Under the pieces are notes generated by a model, which searched no databases, was not told where the DNA came from, and was given only the letters and a program-made list of their open reading frames with translations. The position numbers were made by a program, and so were the translations under genes. Positions 25,093-31,684 of a stretch of 64,000 nucleotides of DNA are shown in pieces. Origin of the DNA: Chelativorans alearensis (GTDB lineage Bacteria; Pseudomonadota; Alphaproteobacteria; Rhizobiales; Rhizobiaceae); contig NZ_WQNI01000012.1 of NCBI RefSeq assembly GCF_010993735.1, positions 1 through 64,000 of the forward strand. The letters are read 5' to 3'. Each line of letters starts with the position of its first letter. The stretch's first letter is position 1.

Positions 25093-25126
25093 GGCAACAC
25101 GTAAAGTGAATTGAAGGGAGCACAAA

Positions 25127-25450
25127 ATGGCAGCGACTACATCAAGGACTGGCGGGAAGGAGGCGACGCGGGATCTGGAAGAGGATATCCGCCAACTCCG
25201 CGAGGATGTCGCGCGGCTAACTCAGCATATGCGGCAGGCAAGCGGACATTCAGCCAGCGTTGCGCGTCATGCGGCTTCCGAGGGCATGGAGCAGATGCGC
25301 CAGCAGGGCAAAACCGCGATAAGGAGCCTTAAAAGCGGCGCCAATGATTTCGAACACGAACTTGCCGAGACGCTGCGTGAGCGCCCGGTCACGTCGCTGG
25401 CGATCGCTGTAGGTGTCGGGTACTTGTTGGCATTGATGTCGCGGCGCTAG
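25127..25450 (+). CDS. ElaB/YqjD/DUF883-like membrane-anchored protein
   Basis: The 107-residue product has a long charged amphipathic helix (RDLEEDIRQLREDVARLTQH and further) and ends in one membrane helix with SLAIAVGVGYLLALMSRR. That is the glycine-patterned tail of ElaB/YqjD/DUF883 proteins, which in E. coli are stationary-phase inner-membrane proteins that associate with ribosomes. AAGGGAG precedes the ATG. It heads a three-gene run with the holin-like and the small membrane protein. The consensus stress promoter at 25068 fits the known stationary-phase behaviour of the family. Confidence 0.8.
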   Translation: MAATTSRTGGKEATRDLEEDIRQLREDVARLTQHMRQASGHSASVARHAASEGMEQMRQQGKTAIRSLKSGANDFEHELAETLRERPVTSLAIAVGVGYLLALMSRR

Positions 25451-25912
25451 ATGAACATGTTACCGATGCGTGCGCTAGCGGTGGCCACTGGGGAGATCTC
25501 GGACAGGCTGAGGCGCATACGTGTCGCCGTGGTGCTTTACCTGCTGTCCGCCCTCGCCTTCCTATGCGGATGCGCGTTTTTGATCGGCGCGATGTTCGTC
25601 GTTGCTGTGGAACGTTGGACCGCAGAGATTGCGGCACTCTATTTCGCCCTTGGGTTCTTAGCTCTGGCCGCCGGGATTTTCGGTCTCTGCAAATTTCTCC
25701 TGCGCAGGCGAACGCGTAGGGCCGAATTGCAAAACGCGTCACATGAGCGTTTGCTCACGGAGGCAGCCGTACTCACGCTACTTCCCTCACTGCTCGCCAA
25801 CAAGGGAGGAACGCAGACGCTCCTGGTACCGCTGGTCGCCCTTGCAGGCTGGGTGATCTATCGGGAGAACCGACGTGCGGCCACCAATCGCGAGAAGGAT
25901 GGCGCAGATTGA
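25451..25912 (+). CDS. Holin-superfamily-III-like (DUF1469) membrane protein
   Basis: The 153-residue product has two strong membrane helices (about residues 24-50 and 58-84) with basic flanks. A weaker hydrophobic segment lies near residues 108-138. The layout and its place directly after an ElaB-like gene match the phage-holin-like DUF1469 proteins commonly paired with DUF883 proteins. The ATG follows the previous stop TAG with no gap. A phage origin is not implied, since no phage gene is near. Confidence 0.7.
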   Translation: MNMLPMRALAVATGEISDRLRRIRVAVVLYLLSALAFLCGCAFLIGAMFVVAVERWTAEIAALYFALGFLALAAGIFGLCKFLLRRRTRRAELQNASHERLLTEAAVLTLLPSLLANKGGTQTLLVPLVALAGWVIYRENRRAATNREKDGAD

Positions 25913-25932
25913 GAGCGCGTCTGCACAATATT

Positions 25933-25957
25933 GGAACATTCGGCCCGACAAGGCATT
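25933..25957 (+). promoter_or_regulatory. Weak EcfG-like promoter candidate (GGAAC-N18-TT)
   Basis: GGAAC at 25933-25937 and CATT at 25954-25957 fit only the looser consensus. It ends 38 bases before the small membrane protein start. Confidence 0.22.
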
Positions 25958-25995
25958 CCTGAAAGACACGGGATTTAGAGGCCGGAGATTGGTCT

Positions 25996-26181
25996 ATGCA
26001 GAACGAAGTTCCGCCGAAGAAGGCCCGACAGGGACGGCGGGGCATCCCTGTTCTGGTGGTGCTGGTTGCAGCACTGATCCTGTCCATGATCATCTGGGGG
26101 GGCGTGGAAATCTACGGAATCTACCTGGACAAGACACAGCCGGTCGAAACCGAACCTTCTCGGGACATCCCGATAGAATAA
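25996..26181 (+). CDS. Small single-pass membrane protein (61 aa)
   Basis: The product has a basic N-terminus (KKARQGRRG), one transmembrane helix at about residues 17-42 (IPVLVVLVAALILSMIIWGG) and a short acidic tail ending RDIPIE. The positive-inside rule puts the tail in the periplasm. It follows the ElaB-like/holin-like pair by 83 bases in the same direction and may belong to that group. No known family recognised. Confidence 0.6.
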   Translation: MQNEVPPKKARQGRRGIPVLVVLVAALILSMIIWGGVEIYGIYLDKTQPVETEPSRDIPIE

Positions 26182-26307
26182 GCGCAGTACAAACTCCGAT
26201 GGAGACCATCAATGAGCGAGGCTGCCGAAGTCCTCAGGCCAAAAGTTCACCCCGAGAAGATAGCCATCTGACTAGCCGATGATCGCAAGAACTGGCGCCG
26301 GTCTTTC

Positions 26308-26332
26308 GGAAATTTTGGTCGCCGCGATCGTT
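26308..26332 (+). promoter_or_regulatory. Weak EcfG-like promoter candidate (GGAAA-N16-CGTT)
   Basis: GGAAA at 26308-26312 and CGTTAA from 26329, with a 16-base spacer. One mismatch in the -35 element. It ends 46 bases before the aldo/keto reductase start. Confidence 0.3.
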
Positions 26333-26378
26333 AATGTTGCAGCGGGCTGGGAGCTAACCAATTCGGGGAGTTTCAGCT

Positions 26379-27182
26379 ATGGGTACGAACAGTGAGGTCA
26401 CTCTTCATACCGGCCGAAAGATGCCGGTGATCGGTCTTGGTACCTGGCAATTGACCGTCGATACAGCCGTGGCTGTCGCCAATGCGCTTCAGGCCGGCTA
26501 TCGCATGATCGATACGTCGGGGGACTACGGAACGCAGCCGGGCGTCGGCGAAGGCATTCGTCGCAACGGTATCGAGCGCTCCGCAATCTACGTCGTAACA
26601 AAGATCGAAGAAACGGATGACGCCTATGAGGCCACAATACAAAACCTCAACGAGTTGGGTCTCGACTATGTGGACTTGATGCTTATCCATCGGCCACCAG
26701 CATCAGGTGCTGGCGAAGAACTGTGGGGCGGCTTGATCAAAGCGAAGGCAGAGGGTCTCACTCGCGATATCGGTGTCAGTAACTATTCCGCCGAGCAGAT
26801 GAACGCACTCATCGATGCGCTGGGGGAAGTGCCGGTGGTGAACCAGATCGAGTGGAGCCCGTTCGGCCACAGCGAGAAGATGTTTCACTACGCCAAGGAC
26901 AACAGCATTATCATTCAGGCTTATAGCCCGCTTACGCGGACAAAGCGGCTGGCCGACGAAAGGTTGCAGGGTATTGCGGGTGAATATGGCAAGACACCGG
27001 CACAGGTTCTGCTGCGCTGGAATCTCCAGAGAGGTACTGTGCCGCTACCGAAGGCCCATCAACCCCAGCACCAACGGGAGAATATCGACATTTTCGACTT
27101 CGAGATCAGCGCTAGGGATATGAAGGTTCTGGATGGTCTGAACGAGCGCTATTCTTCGCTTGGGGCCCTACCTTACGAATGA
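26379..27182 (+). CDS. Aldo/keto reductase
   Basis: The 267-residue NADPH-dependent reductase shows the (beta/alpha)8 family marks: MPVIGLGTWQL, YRMIDTSGDYG with the catalytic Asp and Tyr, VVTKI with the catalytic Lys, and LMLIHRPP with the catalytic His. It then shows IGVSNYSAEQM, VVNQIEWSP and a C-terminal PLPKAHQPQHQREN that binds NADPH phosphate. It reduces small aldehydes or 2,5-diketogluconate-type compounds. Gluconate chemistry could connect to gcd, but the genes are not adjacent. ATG 26379 follows GGGGAG; cytosolic. Confidence 0.88.
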   Translation: MGTNSEVTLHTGRKMPVIGLGTWQLTVDTAVAVANALQAGYRMIDTSGDYGTQPGVGEGIRRNGIERSAIYVVTKIEETDDAYEATIQNLNELGLDYVDLMLIHRPPASGAGEELWGGLIKAKAEGLTRDIGVSNYSAEQMNALIDALGEVPVVNQIEWSPFGHSEKMFHYAKDNSIIIQAYSPLTRTKRLADERLQGIAGEYGKTPAQVLLRWNLQRGTVPLPKAHQPQHQRENIDIFDFEISARDMKVLDGLNERYSSLGALPYE

Positions 27183-27327
27183 CGGCAGCTTTGATCGGAC
27201 GGTCCGCCATCTGTTCGAGCTGCTGCGAAAGCGATGCCTCCTCCAGGTTGCGTGGACAAACGTATTCCTGTTTCGCCTGACGCATGTTTCAACGCTGCTC
27301 TTTAAGGAGGGCAGCATTCGAGGACTG

Positions 27328-27441
27328 ATGAGCGATGAGGAATGGGCGTTCTTCGCGCCATTCCTGGCGGAGAACCGCTCGGGCGGAGGTGGGCGGCGGC
27401 CACAGGACCACCGCCAGGTCCTGCACGACATCTTCTGGATC
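27328..27441 (+). mobile_element. IS5-family transposase, N-terminal fragment only
   Basis: ATG at 27328 opens MSDEEWAFFAPFLAENRSGG, then GRRPQDHRQVLHDIFWI. This is the start of IS5-group DDE transposases. The match ends at FWI, and unrelated sequence follows with no catalytic region or right end. This is therefore a truncated relic in the 27183-27532 interval. It lies between the aldo/keto reductase and a gene that looks imported. Confidence 0.72.
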
Positions 27442-27532
27442 AGCTTCCTCAGGTCCGTCCAACTCGCCACCATCAGGCACCGGATCAGTTTGCCCAGGCG
27501 GCCTGGGGCAGTGGAAGTGACCGCCTGCGCCC

Positions 27533-27988
27533 TCACGGGATACACGCCTCGGCGATCGACAGGCTGTTCTCGTAGAGGTGGTGGCGGGTGATCCGGCCGT
27601 CCTCGACGGTAAGGCGGAGCGCGAACGGGCCCTCGAAGGACTTTCCTGTTGCGCGCACGGTCCCCGCCAGGTGCCCCATCAAGATGGCGTCGGTACCGTC
27701 GACGAGGAAGGTGTCGACGGAGGCGCGCGCATCCTCGGGCACGGTATACTCCATCAATTCCGTGAACTGGGCAGCACATTCGGCGGCGGTGGACCGCGGA
27801 CGGATCCACGGGGCGGCCGGGTTCTCGGCCAGCAGCCAGTCGACCTCATCGGCGAAGAGCGCGACGAGCCGCCCGGTGTCCCCGGCCAGCCGGGCGGCAA
27901 GGAACTCCTGCACGACAGCCCGGGTGGTCTCGGCGACGGAGCCCGTGATGGTTGAAGTCTCCATGATGGCGATGGACATTGCGGACAT
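27533..27988 (-). CDS. NTF2-like / SnoaL-type small enzyme or binding protein
   Basis: The 151-residue product has the cone-shaped NTF2-like fold pattern: helical VAETTRAVVQEFLAARLAGD, LVALFADEVDWLLAENPAAPW, a central VDTFLVDGTDAILMGHLAG and the beta pair FALRLTVEDGRITRHHLYEN. Such proteins include ketosteroid isomerases and polyketide cyclases; no active site can be assigned. AAGGAG sits 7 bases before the ATG. Its GC-rich third positions and residue choice look actinobacterial, and an IS5 fragment abuts its 3' side, so transfer is plausible. A palindrome at 28063 lies in its promoter region. Confidence 0.72.
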   Translation of the reverse strand: MSAMSIAIMETSTITGSVAETTRAVVQEFLAARLAGDTGRLVALFADEVDWLLAENPAAPWIRPRSTAAECAAQFTELMEYTVPEDARASVDTFLVDGTDAILMGHLAGTVRATGKSFEGPFALRLTVEDGRITRHHLYENSLSIAEACIP

Positions 27989-28062
27989 GGCGCTCTCCTT
28001 GTTGCTGCGGTCGGACCGGGGCCGTCGATGTGTTCGATCCTCTCAGGGGAGCGAGGAGCGGT

Positions 28063-28083
28063 CGATTACCTCGGAAGTAATGA
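28063..28083. promoter_or_regulatory. Imperfect operator-like palindrome, first copy
   Basis: CGATTACC at 28063-28070, five bases, then AGTAATGA at 28076-28083. It closely matches the perfect palindrome at 29055-29075. It lies about 75 bases upstream of the NTF2-like gene and downstream of the regulator gene. Confidence 0.5.
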
Positions 28084-28193
28084 TCAGCAGATAATGATCC
28101 GGCACACCTTCGTTGGCGGAGATCCGGTGGAAGGAGGAACGCCAGTGACCCTCTTCCACTCAGCCAGACAAAGCCACCGGATACCCCAACGTC

Positions 28194-29021
28194 TCAACCG
28201 ATCCGCACGTCGGCCTGCGCCTCTCTCAAAAACCGTGCCGTAGCTTGATTCGCCGGAAAGAAGCCCTCGATGGCGAGTTCTGAAAGCGTGATGTCGAGTG
28301 GCGCGCCGAACACGGTCGTCGTCGTGATGAAGGAAAGCTCGGCTCCGCCGAGCCGCATCTGGAACGGCACGGCGATGCTGCCAGAGTGATTGACCTTGGG
28401 GCGGTGGCTGCTCGGCCCGCCCGGATAGGACGCGAGTTCCTTCTCCAGGTCGGCCAACACGGGATCCGCCACGAGATCGTTGAGATCCCGAAGGCGCACC
28501 AGAACATGGGCGCGCCATTCCGTGAGATTGAGAATGTTCGGCGCAAGTCCCTTAGGGTGCAAGCTTAGGCGCAGCGCGTTAACGGGCGGCTCAAGCAGCG
28601 ACTTGTCTTGAATTTCCGCCAACAGCGGAGCGACCGCGCCATTGGCAAGCAGCATTGTCCAGTACCGGTCGATGGCCAGCGCCGGATTGGGCGCATGGCC
28701 ATCGAGAAGCAGCTGCACGGCCTCCATCGCCGGCTTGAGGACGGGATCTCCAAGCGAGCGTTCGGCAAAGGATGGCGCGTAACCAGCAGCCAAAAGCAGG
28801 CGATTGCGCTCCCTCAGCGGGACCGCGAGCGTTTCGGCCAGATTCAGCACCATTTCGCGCGAAGGCGCGGCGCGGCCGCTCTCGACGAAGCTCAAATGCC
28901 GCTGGGAAATGCCGGCCTCCAGCGCTAGGTGAAGCTGGCTGATGCGACGGCGCTGACGCCATTCGCGCAAGAGGTCACCCACGCCGTCTCCGGATTTGTT
29001 TGCTGTGATTGTATTTTGCAT
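28194..29021 (-). CDS. XRE-family regulator with MmyB-like ligand domain
   Basis: The 275-residue protein has an N-terminal helix-turn-helix at about residues 15-75 (LREWRQRRRISQLHLALEAG, ISQRHLSFVESGRAAPSREM). The MmyB-type ligand-binding domain follows, with LLLAAGYAP, WTMLLANGAV, LHPKGLAPNILNL and ELASYPGG. Such regulators often repress a neighbouring oxidoreductase or efflux gene until a small, perhaps fatty-acid-like, ligand binds. The start at 29021 gives the conserved N-terminus. It is divergent from the small membrane protein at 29155. A perfect palindrome lies between them, and a second copy precedes the NTF2-like gene. Confidence 0.86.
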   Translation of the reverse strand: MQNTITANKSGDGVGDLLREWRQRRRISQLHLALEAGISQRHLSFVESGRAAPSREMVLNLAETLAVPLRERNRLLLAAGYAPSFAERSLGDPVLKPAMEAVQLLLDGHAPNPALAIDRYWTMLLANGAVAPLLAEIQDKSLLEPPVNALRLSLHPKGLAPNILNLTEWRAHVLVRLRDLNDLVADPVLADLEKELASYPGGPSSHRPKVNHSGSIAVPFQMRLGGAELSFITTTTVFGAPLDITLSELAIEGFFPANQATARFLREAQADVRIG

Positions 29022-29054
29022 GAGCAGTCTTATAGCCTGACAAGGTGAAACCAA

Positions 29055-29075
29055 CGATTACCTTCGAGGTAATCG
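29055..29075. promoter_or_regulatory. Operator-like perfect inverted repeat, second copy
   Basis: CGATTACC-TTCGA-GGTAATCG is a perfect 8-5-8 inverted repeat in the divergent promoter region between the MmyB-like regulator and the membrane protein. A similar 21-base site is at 28063. It is the natural candidate binding site of the regulator. Confidence 0.62.
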
Positions 29076-29154
29076 CCGCACTGAGCAGTACGCGTCATTC
29101 TCCTACCGTCCGGCGGCAATCAACCGGTCCGATAGAGACGAAGGAGTTCGAAAA

Positions 29155-29550
29155 ATGACGCTTGCCATCTCACCCTTCCTGCGCAAGGCCTTTCTGGCGG
29201 ATGCGTTTGTGAGCGGCGCTGCCGCGATCCTGATGATAGCAGGGGCTGGGCTGCTTGGCCCGTTTCTGGACCTGCCAGCCGCACTTCTGTTCTGGGCCGG
29301 CCTCGCGCTTATCCCATTCGTAGGGCTGCTCTTTGTGCTTGCTCGACGAGAAGCGGCACCACGTTTGCTCATGCTGGATATCGTGCTCGTCAACGCGCTG
29401 TGGGTCGTTGCGAGTTTCAGTATCATGGCGATCGGCCTTGTCACGCCGAACACGCTCGGCGTGTTGTTCATCACCGCTCAGGCGCTCGCCGTCGCCCTCT
29501 TCGCAGCCTTGCAGTTCACCGCCCTGCGGAGTGCTCCAGTCACGGCGTGA
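29155..29550 (+). CDS. Four-helix membrane protein divergent from the MmyB-like regulator
   Basis: The 131-residue product has four hydrophobic helices (about residues 12-36, 43-62, 70-95 and 100-122) with short loops. Its layout resembles small integral-membrane proteins that are often found beside MmyB-like regulators. GAAGGAG occurs 13 bases before the ATG. The palindrome at 29055 lies upstream, so control by the neighbouring regulator is likely. No substrate or enzymatic motif seen. Confidence 0.7.
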   Translation: MTLAISPFLRKAFLADAFVSGAAAILMIAGAGLLGPFLDLPAALLFWAGLALIPFVGLLFVLARREAAPRLLMLDIVLVNALWVVASFSIMAIGLVTPNTLGVLFITAQALAVALFAALQFTALRSAPVTA

Positions 29551-29778
29551 AAGCGAATACCCCGGCCCATTTTGTCCGGCGCCCGGCCACTGGGTCAAAG
29601 CACGAATAGCTGACATGGCGGCGTTTCAGGAATTTCTGCAGCGGGTCGCCCTGCGCGCCACCGTGTCAGTGAAATGCATACTTATGCATCAATGGCCAAG
29701 AAATAGCCCGTCACATTCCACATCCGCACCCACGGGTGGCGACAGTTCGTTGAGTGTGGTGCTGTCGGCATTCGTGCG

Positions 29779-30720
29779 CTACTCGGCTTCGGACTCCTCC
29801 CAGCTAACATTCTCCGCCGGCTTATCCTCGCGCAGGCCGAGAAAGCGTGCTTGGCGAACAAGCCCGTCGGCTGTCAGTTCCGTGAATGCCACTTGGGCGA
29901 CGAGCTGCGGCGTCACCCAACGCGCATCCTTTGCGATGGCGCGCGGTACTCCACCGGTCACCGGCGGGGTCCTTCGTGACAATCTGTTGAGCCGCGCGCC
30001 AAGCTGCTGCAATTCATCCTGCGAGAAACCGGTGCCGACGCGGCCAGCATACTGCAAGTCTCCCTTCTCATAGACGCCGAGCAGCAGCGAGGCGAAGGGC
30101 CTGTTCTTTTGCGATGGAGACCAGCCGACAACGACAAACTCCTGCTCGTGCCCGCACTTTATCTTCAGCCAGATTCGCCCCCGCCCCGAACGGTATCGCG
30201 CGCTCGCGCGCTTGGCGATGATGCCTTCATAGCCGGAGCGGCATACCATCTCCAGCATTGCCGCTCCGTCTTGGTTGACATGATCCGTGTAGAATATTGG
30301 TCCCTCCCGACCCGCCTCCTTCAATAGAGATTTCAACCGCGCCTTCCTCTTGCTCAGGGGCTCGGATCGGATGCTCTTGTTGCGCACGGCAAGGAGGTCG
30401 AAGACAAAATAGGAGAGATTCTTCCCGCCGCTTCTCAAGCCCTTCTGCAGGTCAGAGAAGCTGGATCGGCCGGCCGAATCCAGCGCCACGACCTCTCCAT
30501 CCAGGAGCACGCCACGCAAATCAAGCTCGGCCAGGGCGTCGGCGATTGCATGGAACCTGTCGGTCCAGTCAAGGCCGCTGCGCGTGTATATGCGTACCTT
30601 GCTGCCTGAAACCGCCGAAAGGGCACGGTAGCCGTCGAACTTGGTCTCGAAGAGCCAATTTCCGCCGCTCGGCACATCGTCCACCAGCGTTGCAAGCGCA
30701 GGTTTCACGAAATGAGGCAT
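29779..30720 (-). CDS. ligD: LigD ATP-dependent DNA ligase domain, out of frame with phosphoesterase
   Basis: The 313-residue product is the NHEJ DNA ligase module. It has the adenylation motif KFDGYR with Lys27, LDGEVVALD, FDLLAVR, SGYEGIIAKR, IWLKIKC and an OB-fold tail with FVVVGWSPSQKNRPFASLLLG and RWVTPQLVAQVAFTE. It seals 3'-OH/5'-phosphate ends. The ATG at 30720 falls inside the last codons of the phosphoesterase gene, 16 bases of overlap in another frame and without a visible ribosome binding site. In most relatives the two are one polypeptide, so this is either a natural split or a frameshift. Confidence 0.85.
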   Translation of the reverse strand: MPHFVKPALATLVDDVPSGGNWLFETKFDGYRALSAVSGSKVRIYTRSGLDWTDRFHAIADALAELDLRGVLLDGEVVALDSAGRSSFSDLQKGLRSGGKNLSYFVFDLLAVRNKSIRSEPLSKRKARLKSLLKEAGREGPIFYTDHVNQDGAAMLEMVCRSGYEGIIAKRASARYRSGRGRIWLKIKCGHEQEFVVVGWSPSQKNRPFASLLLGVYEKGDLQYAGRVGTGFSQDELQQLGARLNRLSRRTPPVTGGVPRAIAKDARWVTPQLVAQVAFTELTADGLVRQARFLGLREDKPAENVSWEESEAE

Positions 30721-31400
30721 GCCCGAGACGCGGTCGCCACGTGGGGAGTTTTGCCGAGAACTTGATCCTCCCCGGTTCTTGTTTCGCTACCGGTCCGGTC
30801 CGGTCCGGCCGTGGCAGCGATGTCTTCAACTCTGCGGCCTGACGCAATGCTGGTCTTATGTTGTGAGGTCACGTCGCGCCGGTCGTCGGCTTCCTCATCG
30901 TCCGCCTTGATGAGCAGCCAGTCTTCACGGTGACCTGATTTCTTGCCTCGAAGACGGACAAGTGCCCAGCGGCCCCGCAGCCTTTTGCCGTAGATTTCGA
31001 AGGTGAGCTTGCCCTTGTTCAGCCCCTCGTAGGGATCGTTACGCGGCATCCACGTCCCCTCGTCCCACAACAGCACAGTCCCGGCACCGTAGCTGTCCTT
31101 GGGGATATTGCCTTCAAATGTTGCATACTCCAGCGGGTGATCCTCGGTGGATACCGCGAGCCGCTTTTCGGCCGGGTCGAGACTTGGCCCTCGCGTGATC
31201 GCCCAGCTTTTCAGCACACCGTCGAGCTCGAGCCGCAAATCATAGTGCAGACTTCTAGCCGCGTGTTTCTGGACCGCATAGATTCCGCCTTTGCGCCGTT
31301 TCGGGCGGCCTCGTGCCTTGCCATTTGGTTCAGGGGTCACGTCGAAGCGGCGCTTGGCGCGGTAGGTCTTGAGAGAATCGCCCTCGCTGCCGATAGCCAT
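30705..31400 (-). CDS. ligD: LigD 3'-phosphoesterase domain
   Basis: The 231-residue protein carries the LigD phosphoesterase signature IYAVQKHAARSLHYDLRLEL, with H46, H52, D54 and R56 as metal and catalytic residues. It is followed by SWAITRGPSLDP, HPLEYATFEGNIPKDSYGAG, and GRWALVRLRGKKSG with WLLIKADD. It trims 3' phosphates and ribonucleotides at broken ends. After the usual SGRRVEDIAA linker, the frame runs into 20-odd non-family residues and stops at 30705 while the ligase continues in another frame. The start at 31400 gives the usual family N-terminus. Confidence 0.85.
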   Translation of the reverse strand: MAIGSEGDSLKTYRAKRRFDVTPEPNGKARGRPKRRKGGIYAVQKHAARSLHYDLRLELDGVLKSWAITRGPSLDPAEKRLAVSTEDHPLEYATFEGNIPKDSYGAGTVLLWDEGTWMPRNDPYEGLNKGKLTFEIYGKRLRGRWALVRLRGKKSGHREDWLLIKADDEEADDRRDVTSQHKTSIASGRRVEDIAATAGPDRTGSETRTGEDQVLGKTPHVATASRACLIS

Positions 31401-31684
31401 GTCAACTCGCCTTCTGTCCCTCTGTGACGGACGCGCCCAAGGCCCAGGATTTCTCACGCGCCTGCGCATTGAATGAATATCCGGGCCGGAAAAATGTTCC
31501 CCCCACCACGATGAATGAGAGTGCTTGCGACATTTCCTTCGGAAGTCATTCTTCTCGGCGGCATCTGGATTTCGAGCGGGGACTGCTCGCCCGGCAGGTC
31601 TCAGCATGGCGGCGGTCATCTGGACCGGTCTAACGGCCTTCTCCCTGAGGGCCTGCACATGACCCCGCGTTCCTCGGTATGCGC

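Noticed and set aside
25076-25114. 12-codon leader peptide gene before the ElaB-like gene
   Set aside because: It overlaps the GGAAC-N16-CGTT promoter element, so most of it would not be transcribed; no conserved feature.
25451-25912. Prophage lysis module suggested by the holin-like protein
   Set aside because: No endolysin, structural or regulatory phage genes are near, and DUF1469-like proteins commonly pair with ElaB/DUF883 proteins in ordinary chromosomes.
27160-27591. A 143-residue protein joining the aldo/keto reductase end, transposase start and unrelated tail
   Set aside because: Only residues from 27328 to about 27441 match a family; the rest is read-through of neighbouring DNA.
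30791-30810. Tandem 5-base repeat (ccggt/cggtc units) in the LigD phosphoesterase linker as a phase-variable switch to the ligase frame
   Set aside because: Removing one 5-base unit would shift into the ligase frame, but a TAG lies in that frame immediately after the repeat (GGT AGC in the present frame), so it would terminate instead of fusing the domains.
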